64,000 nt of DNA from Verrucomicrobium sp. (GTDB lineage: Bacteria > Verrucomicrobiota > Verrucomicrobiia > Methylacidiphilales > UBA1321), in assembly GCA_017849585.1 (NCBI GenBank), contig JAFIGT010000029.1, positions 1 to 64,000 of the forward strand. The letters are read 5' to 3'. The notes below the pieces were generated by a model. It had not been told where the DNA came from and did no database searches. It was given only the letters and a program-made list of their open reading frames with translations. A program made the position numbers and the translations under genes. Shown here piece after piece: positions 43,201 to 52,247 of the stretch (its first letter is position 1; every line of letters starts with the position of its first letter).

Positions 43201-43431
43201 ATGAACACGGTATTAGCATTCGGTTTACCCTCGGGGGGCGAGTGGTTTATCATCCTCCTTATTGTCGTTTTGATTTTTGGAGGGCGGAAACTGCCTGAAC
43301 TCGCACGTGGGCTTGGCCGCAGCATCAGCGAATTCAAGCGCGGCAAGAGCGATGTGGAAAAGGAAGTTGAGACTCCGACCACGACAGTGGATACTTCCCG
43401 TCCTACTGACGACGCCACCAAGAAATCCTAA
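43201..43431 (+). CDS. tatA: Twin-arginine translocase subunit TatA/E
   Basis: A 76-residue protein: short N-terminus, one TM helix (about 14-30, [17 protein letters not shown]), then the amphipathic helix [17 protein letters not shown] with the FG hinge motif. TatA forms the pore for folded twin-arginine proteins. It shares the N-terminal [12 protein letters not shown] with the next gene, evidence of tandem duplication. Confidence 0.92.
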   Translation: MNTVLAFGLPSGGEWFIILLIVVLIFGGRKLPELARGLGRSISEFKRGKSDVEKEVETPTTTVDTSRPTDDATKKS

Positions 43432-43445
43432 AACGGCCTTTGCAT

Positions 43446-43802
43446 ATGAATCCAATTCTGGCCTTTGGGTTGCCAAGTGGCGGGGAATGGTTTGTCATCC
43501 TGATCATCGCTCTGCTGGTTTTCGGACCCAAAAAGCTACCGGAATTGGCCCGCGGCCTCGGCCGCAGTCTCGGTGAATTCAAAAAAGCCAAGGACGAATT
43601 TGACCGTGAGCTTCATGCGGCCGCCAACGAGGTAAAGTCCCCCACCCCGGCGCAGGCTCCTCAATCGACGACACAGGCCGAACAACCCGCCGCTCCCGCT
43701 TTACTCCCGCCCGTTTACGAACAGGCCGAGGCCAATGTGACCGCCGCGATGCCCACCCCGGCTCCGGCCGCACATACCGTCCCCCAGAACAAGACGGCCT
43801 AG
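43446..43802 (+). CDS. Twin-arginine translocase subunit TatA/B (second copy)
   Basis: A 118-residue protein from ATG 43446, 14 bp after the first tatA. Same N-terminus and TM helix (WFVILIIALLVFGPKKLPEL) and amphipathic helix GLGRSLGEFKKAKDEF. A long Ala/Pro/Gln-rich tail distinguishes it and might mean it works as TatB. No tatC gene is in the window. Confidence 0.88.
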   Translation: MNPILAFGLPSGGEWFVILIIALLVFGPKKLPELARGLGRSLGEFKKAKDEFDRELHAAANEVKSPTPAQAPQSTTQAEQPAAPALLPPVYEQAEANVTAAMPTPAPAAHTVPQNKTA

Positions 43803-43816
43803 GGCGTCTTGTTCTG
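43785..43816 (+). terminator. 12-bp perfect inverted repeat around the second tatA stop
   Basis: CAGAACAAGACG (43785-43796) pairs perfectly with CGTCTTGTTCTG (43805-43816). The 8-nt loop contains the stop codon. No long T-run follows, so it may act as a terminator or a 3'-end stabiliser. Confidence 0.6.
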
Positions 43817-43880
43817 CAAATACTCCAATGGAACGCCCCGTATTGCGGGGGTGGTAGGGACACGCCCTGCCACGCGCTGG

Positions 43881-45107
43881 CTAGACAGGCTTGGCGATAT
43901 TCAAACCAAACGCATCGTGAACGGTTTGAGTGGCCTTCTGGCCAAGCGCCTCGTCGATGGTGACGGAGATCTTGATCTCGCTGGTGGAGATCATGAGGAT
44001 GTTCACCTTCGCTTCGGAGAGAGCGCGGAACAGCTTGGCCGCGACGCCGCCATGCGAGCGCATGCCGATGCCGACGACGGAGAGCTTGCTGATGCCTTCG
44101 AGCGCCGTGAAACCCTTCGCGCCGATCTTGGCGACGATGGGCTCGATCAACTTGCGAGCCTTGCCGAGATCGTCCTTGTTGAGCGTGAAGGTGATGTCGG
44201 TCGAGCCTTGTGCGGAAACGTTCTGCACGATCATGTCGATGTTCAGGCTGGCTTCGGCGAGCGCAGTGAAGATCTGCGCGGCGATGCCGGGTTGATCGGG
44301 CACTCCCGCAATCGTAATTTTAGCCTGGTTCTTTTCGAGGCTCACGCCACGGACGACGACATTTTCCATATTCTTGGTTTCCTGTTTAACAATGGTGCCG
44401 GGGTTGTCATTGAAGCTGGAACGAACCTCGAACACGACTTTGAATTTCTTGGCGAACTCGACGGAGCGAGCCTGCATGACTTTCGCGCCGAGGCTGGCCA
44501 TTTCCAGCATCTCGTCGTACGAGATTTCCTGGATCTTGGTCGCGTTCGGCACGAGGCGCGGGTCGGCGGTGTAAACGCCGTCGACATCGGTGTAAATCTG
44601 GCAGACGTCGGCCTTCACCGCGGCGGCGAGCGCAATGGCGGTCAGGTCTGACCCTCCACGGCCCAGCGTGGTGATGGCCCCCTGATCGTCCTGCCCTTGG
44701 AAACCGGCGACGATGACGACATTGCCGGCGTTGAGGTGGTCGTGGACTTTCTTCGGGGTGATGTTGGCGATCTTGGCCTTGGTGTGGACACCATCGGTGA
44801 CAATGCCCGCCTGCGCTCCGGTGAGGGAGACAGCGGGAATGCCGAGACCATGCAACGCCATGGCGGTCAACGCGATCGTGGTCTGCTCGCCGGTGGCGAG
44901 GAGCATGTCCATTTCGCGTTCGGCGGGTTCGGTGGTGACTTCCCGGGCAAGTTTGATGAGGCTGTCGGTGACGCCGGACATGGCGGAAACGACCACGACA
45001 ACGTGGTGGCCTTCTTTGTGCCAACGGGCGACGCGATTGGCGACATTGCGGATGCGCTCGGGATTACCGACCGACGTTCCGCCGTATTTCTGGACGATGA
45101 GAGACAT
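43881..45107 (-). CDS. lysC: Aspartate kinase
   Basis: A 409-residue aspartokinase from ATG 45107; an upstream in-frame ATG adds 21 unlikely residues. N-terminal kinase motif IVQKYGGTSVGN, GRGGSDLTAIALAAA and TDVDGVYTADPR, then two ACT domains (VSLEKNQAKITIAGVPDQPG and KLSVVGIGMRSHGG) for feedback by lysine or threonine. It begins the aspartate pathway to lysine, threonine and methionine. No pathway partners adjacent. Confidence 0.95.
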   Translation of the reverse strand: MSLIVQKYGGTSVGNPERIRNVANRVARWHKEGHHVVVVVSAMSGVTDSLIKLAREVTTEPAEREMDMLLATGEQTTIALTAMALHGLGIPAVSLTGAQAGIVTDGVHTKAKIANITPKKVHDHLNAGNVVIVAGFQGQDDQGAITTLGRGGSDLTAIALAAAVKADVCQIYTDVDGVYTADPRLVPNATKIQEISYDEMLEMASLGAKVMQARSVEFAKKFKVVFEVRSSFNDNPGTIVKQETKNMENVVVRGVSLEKNQAKITIAGVPDQPGIAAQIFTALAEASLNIDMIVQNVSAQGSTDITFTLNKDDLGKARKLIEPIVAKIGAKGFTALEGISKLSVVGIGMRSHGGVAAKLFRALSEAKVNILMISTSEIKISVTIDEALGQKATQTVHDAFGLNIAKPV

Positions 45108-45227
45108 GGGAACGCCCTTTTTAGCAGAAGCGGCGCGGGGTGCAAGCGGGGAAAGAGTGGCAATTTCCAATCGCCAAATAGAGAAACCAGAACTGTCGCT
45201 TGTCTCAAGGAAGAGTCGACAAGAGGA

Positions 45228-45704
45228 TCAAGCGTCTCCGTTGAAATTTAGATTATAAAAGGTACGAGTCTCAATATCGTAGTCGACACGCCAAACGCTA
45301 TCGCCCCCATCTTTTACCACAAATAACTCTTTCTTCCATGTGCACTGCCTTTCTCCAACCGCAAAATCCGATTGAAATGAATAAATGAAAAGTCGCTTTT
45401 TCCCGGCGCAGATAATGCCGACGTATTGCCTATTGAATTTCGATAAAGGCAAATGCGGATGTTGCGGAGAATACTGCTTCAGAAATACGGGCAAGTCTTC
45501 TTCAGCCTTCAAAACATCTTTAATGGCAGGCATCCAGTAGCTTGTTACCAACGGACCCGAGCGCGGTGAATACTGCGCCATGATATTGCCTACTCCTGAC
45601 GGAAGAATACATACATTATCAGGCAACTGGAGTGACTCTTCAGCGATTGTTTGAGTCATTGCACCAATCAAAAATCCAACGGCAATAAGAATATATTTGA
45701 TCAT
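45228..45704 (-). CDS. Low-GC secreted hypothetical protein
   Basis: A 158-residue protein with a signal peptide (MIKYILIAVGFLIGAMTQTI, cleavage near AEE). The mature part has two Cys in the first half and C-x-W at about 130. No known family recognised. Base composition is clearly more AT-rich than the neighbours (many AAA, TTT, ATA codons), suggesting recent transfer. The flanks have no genes shared with it. Confidence 0.6.
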   Translation of the reverse strand: MIKYILIAVGFLIGAMTQTIAEESLQLPDNVCILPSGVGNIMAQYSPRSGPLVTSYWMPAIKDVLKAEEDLPVFLKQYSPQHPHLPLSKFNRQYVGIICAGKKRLFIYSFQSDFAVGERQCTWKKELFVVKDGGDSVWRVDYDIETRTFYNLNFNGDA

Positions 45705-45772
45705 AATATTACGAGAAAGATTGTTTCAGTTGATCTTTCCCAATTGGCGTTTGGCAATTGAAAATTATTCAC

Positions 45773-47743
45773 TCACACGGTCAAAAACGGCGGCAGGGGG
45801 CAATCGAGCGTATCCGCCATGGCGCGGAGCAATTCCGCTTCGTTGGGATGAATGGTGCCGTCGTCCGCGACGGTTTCCGCGCAGGCGCCGAGCACCAGTT
45901 TTTTGATCTGGGGCGTGGTCTGGTTCAGGCGATTGAGCGCGTAGTCGATGGGACCAATGCCACACTCCTTCGGTTCGAGCAGGCGCATCTCCCCCGCCGC
46001 AAAGGGCAATTCCTGCGCACCCCGCAAGAACGCGCGCTGAGCCTGGGCGGGATCGGCATGACCGAAATTGGCCAAAGCGGAAAGCAGAACGAGGCAGTCG
46101 GGCAACACCGGCTTGACGACATAATACTGCACCGGCCGCTTGGCGACAGGATGGAAATGCGGACTGAGCCGATGCTGGACGGTTTTCTGCAGCAGGTACT
46201 CGAAGAGATCGATCTGGCCGTCTTCCTCGATGAGCAATTGCAAGGTGCGGGTGAAGGCGTCGTACTGCGCGGCGGAGAGATGGCGCAGCGCGGTCATGGC
46301 GAGCGTGACGAGCGGCAGGCGTCCGCGTACATCGAGCGAGGCGAGGCCGGGCTGGAGACTCTGCAGCTCGGCGTGAACGACGGGATCGCTCTCGAGCAAG
46401 CGGAGTTGGCGGGCGCGGATCGTTTCGTCCGGGTTCAGTACAAGACCGTACAGGAGCGCGGTCGCACTGAGCGGTTCGCGGGCGGCAGCGGTCAGAGATT
46501 CCGGCAAGTGGGCGAGGAGATCCTCGGCGTAGGCGAGATGCCGCGCAGTGGGTGCGCCAACCGAATTGGTCACGCTGACACCAACCGGCGTAATCGCCGG
46601 AGCTGCCGCGCTGGGCGGGATGACAGCAGGAGCCGCTTCCGCCGCGGAAGCGAGAATGCCGAGTCCGAGGGCGTTCGTCAGCTCCGCGGGCAGCGGCGAT
46701 GCGGGTTTCTTTTTCGTCGCGAGATCAGCCATCACTTCCGTTTCCGTGCGTGTGGCGGAGAGAAACTTGCCGTCCCATTGGGGATCGAGTTCGCGAATGC
46801 GTTCCTCGAGCGGCGGATGGGTCGACATCCATTCAAAGCCGAGATCGCCGAGACCATTGGCGAAGAAGAGATGGCTGGCATCCTCGGCATTCGCGTCGCT
46901 GATCGTGGAACTGCGCGAGCCAACTTTTTTCAGTGCGTTGGCGAGGCCGGATGGATTGCGCGTGAATTGGACCGAGGCGGCATCGGCCAGGAACTCCCGC
47001 TGACGACTCACCGCGCTCTTGATGAGTTTGCCGAAAAAAACGCCGATATAGCCGATGAGAAAAAGGAGGAGTCCGAGCAATGGCAACGGATTGCCTTTCT
47101 TTCCGGACGAGCGCACACGCATGAGCATGCGACCAATCAGCGCAATGCAGAGGATGCCAAAGACGATACCCATGAGGCGCAGGTTGAGCTTCATGTCGCC
47201 GTTCAAAATGTGGCTGAATTCGTGACCGATAACGCCCTGCAACTCATCGCGGTTGAGGGATTGCAGCGCGCCGCGCGTGACGGCGACGGCCATATCATCC
47301 GTGGAATGACCCGCCGCAAACGCATTGATAGTCCCCTCGTTCGGCAGGACATATACGAGCGGCATCGGTGTGCCGGAGGCGATGGCCATTTCCTCCACCA
47401 CATTCAGGAGCCGGCGTTCGCCGGGCTCGGTGGTGTTCGCCGCGACGGGTCGGCCGCCGAGCATTTCCGCGACGACGCTGCCACCTCCGGCCAGTTGCGC
47501 GATCTTGTAGGTGCTGCCGATCGTCACGACAGCGAGCGTGCCGAGGAAGACGCCGAGGAAACATTGCGGATCCCACATCGGTGACAAATCAACCCCGCTG
47601 CGGGAATTCGATTCCCCATACGAAAAAGCGAGCGTGACGGCAAAGTGAACAGCGATGACCGTGCCCAGCACGGCAAGGATGAAGTAGACGACCAGCCAGC
47701 GCGTGTTGCGCCGGGCGATTTCCTGTCGCTCAAAGAAGTCCAT
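45773..47743 (-). CDS. M48-family membrane zinc metalloprotease with long C-terminal domain
   Basis: A 656-residue protein. Two N-terminal TM helices (about 15-35 and 60-80), the zinc motif GVIGHEFSHILNGD (HExxH) at about 187, further TM helices at about 200-265 and the third ligand region REFLADAASVQ. The peptidase part resembles HtpX/Ste24, but about 300 extra residues follow WDGKF, including TPVGVSVTNSVGAPTA and helical repeats. The lemA gene is 58 bp upstream; M48, LemA and SIMPL genes form a run on this strand. Confidence 0.88.
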   Translation of the reverse strand: MDFFERQEIARRNTRWLVVYFILAVLGTVIAVHFAVTLAFSYGESNSRSGVDLSPMWDPQCFLGVFLGTLAVVTIGSTYKIAQLAGGGSVVAEMLGGRPVAANTTEPGERRLLNVVEEMAIASGTPMPLVYVLPNEGTINAFAAGHSTDDMAVAVTRGALQSLNRDELQGVIGHEFSHILNGDMKLNLRLMGIVFGILCIALIGRMLMRVRSSGKKGNPLPLLGLLLFLIGYIGVFFGKLIKSAVSRQREFLADAASVQFTRNPSGLANALKKVGSRSSTISDANAEDASHLFFANGLGDLGFEWMSTHPPLEERIRELDPQWDGKFLSATRTETEVMADLATKKKPASPLPAELTNALGLGILASAAEAAPAVIPPSAAAPAITPVGVSVTNSVGAPTARHLAYAEDLLAHLPESLTAAAREPLSATALLYGLVLNPDETIRARQLRLLESDPVVHAELQSLQPGLASLDVRGRLPLVTLAMTALRHLSAAQYDAFTRTLQLLIEEDGQIDLFEYLLQKTVQHRLSPHFHPVAKRPVQYYVVKPVLPDCLVLLSALANFGHADPAQAQRAFLRGAQELPFAAGEMRLLEPKECGIGPIDYALNRLNQTTPQIKKLVLGACAETVADDGTIHPNEAELLRAMADTLDCPLPPFLTV

Positions 47744-47801
47744 GGCAAAAAAATCCCAACGTCGGCAGATGAGCCGATCTCACCTGCCTCGCCCCCATTC
47801 T

Positions 47802-48404
47802 TTACGAAAACGAAACTTTCGGCGCTTCCTTTTCCTCGGGCTTCTCGATGGCGAAGAGTTCCGCCGCGGCAAAGTTGAAGAGATTGGCGATGAGCACCGT
47901 GGGAAACGTTTCGCGCGCGGTGTTGTAGACCATGACGGCGTCGTTGTACGCCTGGCGGGCGAAGGCGACCTTGTTTTCCGTGGAGGTGAGTTCCTCAGTA
48001 AGCTGCATCATGTTCTGGTTGGCCTTGAGGTCGGGGTAGGCTTCCGACACGGCCATCAAACGACCAAGTCCACTGGTGAGGGCGGCTTCCGCGCCGGAGA
48101 GTTGCTTCATCGCGGCGGCGTCGCCGGGATTCTGTGCAGCGCGAGCATTGGCCGAGACGGCAGCGCTCCGGGCGGCGATGACGGCCTCCAGCGTGCTGCT
48201 CTCGTGCTTGAGATAGCCCTTGGCGGTCTCGACGAGATTCGGAATGAGGTCGTAGCGGCGCTTGAGCTGCACATCGATCTGCGCGAAGGCGTTCTTGAAG
48301 CGATTGCGCAGGGAGACGAGGTTGTTATACGCGCCGATGACGACGAAGACGATGGCTAGGGCGACGAGAGCAATGAGTCCGAGGAGAACGAGGAGGATGG
48401 TCAT
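47802..48404 (-). CDS. lemA: LemA-family protein
   Basis: A 200-residue protein with one N-terminal TM helix (about 5-25) and a helical domain containing YNNLVSLRNRFKNAFAQIDV, QLKRRYDLIPNLVETAKGY and YPDLKANQNMMQLTEELTST, the LemA signatures. LemA genes often sit with M48 peptidases and TPM-domain proteins, as here. Function of the family is unresolved, possibly membrane remodelling or peptide display. Confidence 0.93.
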   Translation of the reverse strand: MTILLVLLGLIALVALAIVFVVIGAYNNLVSLRNRFKNAFAQIDVQLKRRYDLIPNLVETAKGYLKHESSTLEAVIAARSAAVSANARAAQNPGDAAAMKQLSGAEAALTSGLGRLMAVSEAYPDLKANQNMMQLTEELTSTENKVAFARQAYNDAVMVYNTARETFPTVLIANLFNFAAAELFAIEKPEEKEAPKVSFS

Positions 48405-48508
48405 AGTGTGGTCCTTGGTTGAACTGTAATCCAGATTGGGCGATTTGGGGCCCGATGCAATTACAATTGGAAGTCGCGTTTGTAACGAATCGGTGGAGGA
48501 ATTGCCGA

Positions 48509-49216
48509 CTACGGCAGCGCGGCGGCGTAGGTGACTTCAACCGAGGCGTTGATGGTCTGCTCGCCGGGCTCCATGGGGGCTTGGGCGACGTTCATCTCGG
48601 CCTTCGCTGCGCGCATCATCATGGGAGCCATCACTGGTCGCGGCACGGAGGCATCGCTGGTGCGGATGGTGATCGGTTCTTTCAGCACGAGACCGCCGAC
48701 CTTCGCGAGCGCGAGTGCCTTCGACTTGGCATTCTCGACCGCCTTGGTCAACGCGGCGTTCTCGAATTGGAGCGGCTCGGCAAAGCCGAAGCTGGGGCCG
48801 TTGACATTGGCGATGCCGGGAACGGTGCTGACCTGGGCCATGATCTTGGCGGACTTTGCTATATCACGGAACGTGACGGAAACGGAATAGTTGGCGGTGT
48901 AGGTCACGATCTTGCCCGCGACGTCGTTGTCGTAGTTCGGATAGACGCCGCCGCTCGTGGTGGTGATGTCTTTCTTCTCGATGCCATTTTTGGTCAGCAG
49001 CGCGACGAGGGCTTGCGCGCTGGCGTTGACCTGATCAACCGCGACGGCGGCGACCTTGTTGCGGGAGTTCAGGGAGACATTGAAAATGGCCAGATCGGGC
49101 ACGGCCTTGATCTCGCCCTGACCGGTCACGGTGATGGTGCGCAGATCGGGCTTGGTTTCGGCATGGAGCGGAAGCGCGATGACCGAGAGGAGAAACAGGG
49201 CGGTAACGGTTTTCAT
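48509..49216 (-). CDS. SIMPL-domain (DUF541) periplasmic protein
   Basis: A 235-residue protein from ATG 49216 with signal peptide (MKTVTALFLLSVIALPLHA). The SIMPL domain follows: ITVTGQGEIKAVPDLAIFNV, the alternation at KKDITTTSGGVYPNYDND and the C-terminal repeat ENAKSKALALAKVGGLVL. E. coli YggE belongs here; role linked to oxidative stress. It is upstream of lemA on the same strand. Confidence 0.9.
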   Translation of the reverse strand: MKTVTALFLLSVIALPLHAETKPDLRTITVTGQGEIKAVPDLAIFNVSLNSRNKVAAVAVDQVNASAQALVALLTKNGIEKKDITTTSGGVYPNYDNDVAGKIVTYTANYSVSVTFRDIAKSAKIMAQVSTVPGIANVNGPSFGFAEPLQFENAALTKAVENAKSKALALAKVGGLVLKEPITIRTSDASVPRPVMAPMMMRAAKAEMNVAQAPMEPGEQTINASVEVTYAAALP

Positions 49217-49356
49217 AGGATTAAGAGTATAACGTATGACGTTCATGGTTTCTTAGGGATTCAAAATAAATGATCACACACCCCGACGCTGCGTGCCCCC
49301 GCTTGATAGAGGGGATTTCGGCTCGCAACGTTCACGCCAGCTCCGGCTGCGGCTGA

Positions 49357-50847
49357 TCAAGTGGTGAATTTCGCCTTCAAATACTCGCCAAAATATTTCG
49401 CATTGGTCGGTTCGCCGGTGGCGTGACGCATGAGATCCTTCGGCACGTAACGACGGCCATGCGTGTGGACATTTTGCCGGAGCCAGTCGAGCAAGGTGCC
49501 GTAACGGCCATTCGCGATTTCCGCTTCCAATCCCTTATTTTTCGCAAGCGCCGTGCGGTACAACTGCGCGGCATTCAGGTTGCCGAGGGTATAAGTCGGG
49601 AAATAACCGAAACCGCCCATACTCCAGTGAATATCCTGCAGGCAGCCGCTGGTGTCGCTCGGAACGTCGAGCCCAAAGAGTTCCTTGAAACGGGTATTCC
49701 ACGCGCCGGGGACATCGACTGGTTTGAGCGTGCCTTCGATCAAGGCCTGCTCCATTTCGAAGCGGAGGATGATGTGGAGATTGTAGGTGACTTCGTCCGA
49801 TTCGGTGCGGATGAAAGTAGGCTCCACACGGTTGATGATCATCCAGAATTCGTCGAGCGTGACGTACTTCAAATGGGAGAAAACCTCACGCGCCAGCGGA
49901 TACCAGTGTTCCCAGAAAATGCGGCTGCGGCCCACCTGATTTTCCCACAGGCGCGATTGCGACTCGTGGATGCCGAGTGATACCGATTCACCGAGCGGTG
50001 TGCCGTAAGCTTCGTCCCGCAGGCCCTGTTCATACAGACCGTGCCCAGCCTCGTGCATGATGCCAAAAAGCGAGGAGGTGAAATCGGTCTCGTCGTAGCG
50101 CGTGGTGAGTCGACAATCGCTCGGACCCATGCCACTGCAAAAGGGATGCGTGGTGGTGTCGATGCGGCCCGCATCGAAATCAAAGCCCATCGCGGTGGCG
50201 ACCTTGTGATTGAACCGTTGTTGCGCTTCGACCGGATAATGACCGTGTAATTTGGCGGGATTGATTTTCTGCGTTTTCTGCTGCGCAGCCGGCAGCAGCG
50301 CGACGAGGGTCTGACGCAAATCGGCGAACAGGACTTTCAGATCGGCCGCATTCGAACCGGGCTCATAGGCATTGAGCAGGGCGTTGTAGGGCGTCTTTTC
50401 CCAACCCCAGCAATCGGCCTGTCGCTTGGACAAGGCGATAATTTTTTCGAGCCACGGCAGGAAAGTGGGAAAGTCCGATTTCTTGCGCGCCTCAGTCCAG
50501 GCTTCGCGGGCAAGCGCGGAAACGCGGGCCATTTCCGTTACCAGATCGGGCGGTGTCTTTGTTGCCCGGTCATAATCGCGACGCCATTCGCGGATATTGC
50601 CACGGCGTTCGTCCTCATCGGGCCAGCCCGATTGTTCGGTTTCGCAAGCGAGCAACCAGTCACCGATTTCGGGAGCGGTGCCCAGCTTGTGCGCATGACC
50701 TGCAAGGTAAGAAAGTTGCTCGGCGCGATAGGCGACTCCCTTGGCGGGCAGATAGGTTTCCTGATCCCAACCAATGACGCTGCCCGTACTGCTGATCAAG
50801 GCGATTTCACGCGAGCGGGCGATGAGCTTTTCGTAGGGCGTGGGCAT
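49357..50847 (-). CDS. M32 carboxypeptidase (carboxypeptidase Taq type)
   Basis: A 496-residue protein, the normal M32 length. Zinc motif GIMHEAGHGLYEQG (HExxH) with downstream Glu in SLGIHESQSRLWENQVGR, plus the IGWDQETYLPAKG N-terminal signature and the HPFCSG motif. It removes C-terminal residues from peptides in the cytoplasm. The gap before the next gene up to 50938 has nothing visible. Confidence 0.95.
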   Translation of the reverse strand: MPTPYEKLIARSREIALISSTGSVIGWDQETYLPAKGVAYRAEQLSYLAGHAHKLGTAPEIGDWLLACETEQSGWPDEDERRGNIREWRRDYDRATKTPPDLVTEMARVSALAREAWTEARKKSDFPTFLPWLEKIIALSKRQADCWGWEKTPYNALLNAYEPGSNAADLKVLFADLRQTLVALLPAAQQKTQKINPAKLHGHYPVEAQQRFNHKVATAMGFDFDAGRIDTTTHPFCSGMGPSDCRLTTRYDETDFTSSLFGIMHEAGHGLYEQGLRDEAYGTPLGESVSLGIHESQSRLWENQVGRSRIFWEHWYPLAREVFSHLKYVTLDEFWMIINRVEPTFIRTESDEVTYNLHIILRFEMEQALIEGTLKPVDVPGAWNTRFKELFGLDVPSDTSGCLQDIHWSMGGFGYFPTYTLGNLNAAQLYRTALAKNKGLEAEIANGRYGTLLDWLRQNVHTHGRRYVPKDLMRHATGEPTNAKYFGEYLKAKFTT

Positions 50848-50937
50848 AAGAACAGTGGGTTAGGGTTAAACCGGTCAACAGTATGTATACTCAAGCTAGG
50901 CTCGTTTGGCGAACCTAATCCGCTACCGGACTGATTG

Positions 50938-51135
50938 TTACGATGTCTGACCGGGGGCCGGCCACACACAGATCGATTCGGCGGCAAAAATCTTTTCCAA
51001 TACGGCAGGGGCATTTTCGGTCGTGAGCGACATGACCTCGACGGAAACGGTGGGGTCCCTTTTCTGCGTCGCGATGATTGCCTGCGCTTGCGGTGTAAGC
51101 GATTCGGTCAAACGGATGTGGAGCAGATTTTTCAT
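50938..51135 (-). CDS. Small DsrH/TusB-like protein
   Basis: A 65-residue product from ATG 51135 (MKNLLHIRLTES). The compact alpha/beta pattern and its position as the last of three DsrE-fold-like genes suggest a TusB/DsrH role, but sequence similarity is faint. A Cys (ICVWPAPGQ) lies close to the C-terminus. Spacing to the preceding gene is 4 bp. Confidence 0.45.
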   Translation of the reverse strand: MKNLLHIRLTESLTPQAQAIIATQKRDPTVSVEVMSLTTENAPAVLEKIFAAESICVWPAPGQTS

Positions 51136-51139
51136 GGGC

Positions 51140-51496
51140 TTACATCTGGATGAAATAGTCGTTCTCGGCGTAAAGCTTGGCGATCTCGGCCTCGGACACA
51201 CGTTGGTATTTGAACGGCGAACCTTCGAGTGCATCGAGATCCGTGAAATCGTCGGCGAGATAAATCGGCTGCCCCGCTTCCGCGACGATGGGCAGATAGC
51301 GCGTATAGCAATCTTCGTGGACAAGCTCATCGGTGTATTCACCGAGGCTGTACCCGGCGGGACCGCGCAGGAGCAGGGTGACGATGGTCTTTTTCCACGC
51401 ACCGACACCTGCCGCAATACGAATGCCCTCGGCTGGGCGGGCGCTGGTGCGGGGATCGGAACTGACAACCACCAAGGTGCGGGGAAGCGTGGCCAT
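51140..51496 (-). CDS. DsrE-family-like protein
   Basis: A 118-residue protein with the DsrE-like start RTLVVVSSDPRTSARPAEGIRIAAGVGAW and the strand following it. Cys at VHEDCYTRY. It lies 2 bp downstream of another DsrE-like gene and 4 bp upstream of a third, a coupled trio resembling dsrEFH/tusBCD arrangement. Sulfur-relay function is inference. Confidence 0.6.
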   Translation of the reverse strand: MATLPRTLVVVSSDPRTSARPAEGIRIAAGVGAWKKTIVTLLLRGPAGYSLGEYTDELVHEDCYTRYLPIVAEAGQPIYLADDFTDLDALEGSPFKYQRVSEAEIAKLYAENDYFIQM

Positions 51497-51498
51497 AA

Positions 51499-51822
51499 TC
51501 AGTTGAAGGAAACAAAGCGATCGGTGTTGGCGATAATGTCGGAGACGACGGTCAATCCGGAGAACGCAGCGGCATCATCCACCGTGACATGATGCTCGTG
51601 CGCGCCATAGGCACAGCCGAAGAGATGAACGCCACGCGCCTTGAGCGCCTGGACTTCTGGCGTGTGCACGCAATGGACCGCTTCATCGATGCAGTAGAAA
51701 TAAACCGTCACTCCGGCATCGATAGCCGCGTGAATCAAGGCCAGCACAGGCTGGAAATTCGCGCTCGCGGGTGGCGTGGAAAGCAAGACGCCAAGTTTTT
51801 TGCCAGTGAGAGAAGCAGGCAT
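51499..51822 (-). CDS. DsrE/DsrF-family protein
   Basis: A 107-residue protein: KLGVLLSTPPASANFQPVLA, FYCIDEAVHCVH, and HLFGCAYGAHEHH with a Cys in the position used for persulfide in DsrE/TusD proteins. It is the first of the trio. Persulfide transfer to tRNA thiolation or sulfur metabolism is possible; no Dsr reductase genes are present. Confidence 0.7.
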   Translation of the reverse strand: MPASLTGKKLGVLLSTPPASANFQPVLALIHAAIDAGVTVYFYCIDEAVHCVHTPEVQALKARGVHLFGCAYGAHEHHVTVDDAAAFSGLTVVSDIIANTDRFVSFN

Positions 51823-51875
51823 GGCATTTAAACTAGATCGAATCGAGAGGTCTGTCCACGCCGCGAATTTGAATC

Positions 51876-52133
51876 CTACAAAAGCCCATCGAGCGGAATG
51901 GCCTCGTCGATGAGCATGACGGGAATGTCATTACGCACAAGGTAGGCCACCTTGCGATCTGCCCGAATTAAGGCATCGCTGATGGCTTCCGTGACGGCAG
52001 TACCGGCGCGGTTTTTGACCCGCCCCTCGGTAATGGCATGGTTCAGCGTGGACAACTCTGCCGCCGTGGCGAGGGTCAAATCGGCCCGTGTTTCAGGGCA
52101 GCAAAGCATGTCTAAAAGTTCAGGATCGAGCAT
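51876..52133 (-). CDS. Trm112-like protein
   Basis: An 85-residue Trm112/YcaR-type protein: LDPELLDMLCCPETRADL at the N-terminus and VAYLVRNDIPVMLIDEAIPL at the C-terminus. Zinc-type Cys pair is reduced to CCPE. These proteins activate methyltransferases in archaea and eukaryotes; bacterial versions are less understood. Here it precedes the sulfur-relay-like trio on the same strand. Confidence 0.85.
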   Translation of the reverse strand: MLDPELLDMLCCPETRADLTLATAAELSTLNHAITEGRVKNRAGTAVTEAISDALIRADRKVAYLVRNDIPVMLIDEAIPLDGLL

Positions 52134-52247
52134 GATTGGGAAGGGGACAAAATACGCCGAACGGGCTCTGGTTCAAGACTTTCCTTACGTCAGTGCAATT
52201 TCGGGTCAATTTTTTTACTAGTAACTTTGCTAAAAGGGTCGATAATC

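Noticed and set aside
45758-47584. A 608-codon plus-strand frame opposite the M48 protease
   Set aside because: Arg/Glu-rich antisense shadow without any family motif; the minus strand carries HExxH and TM helices.
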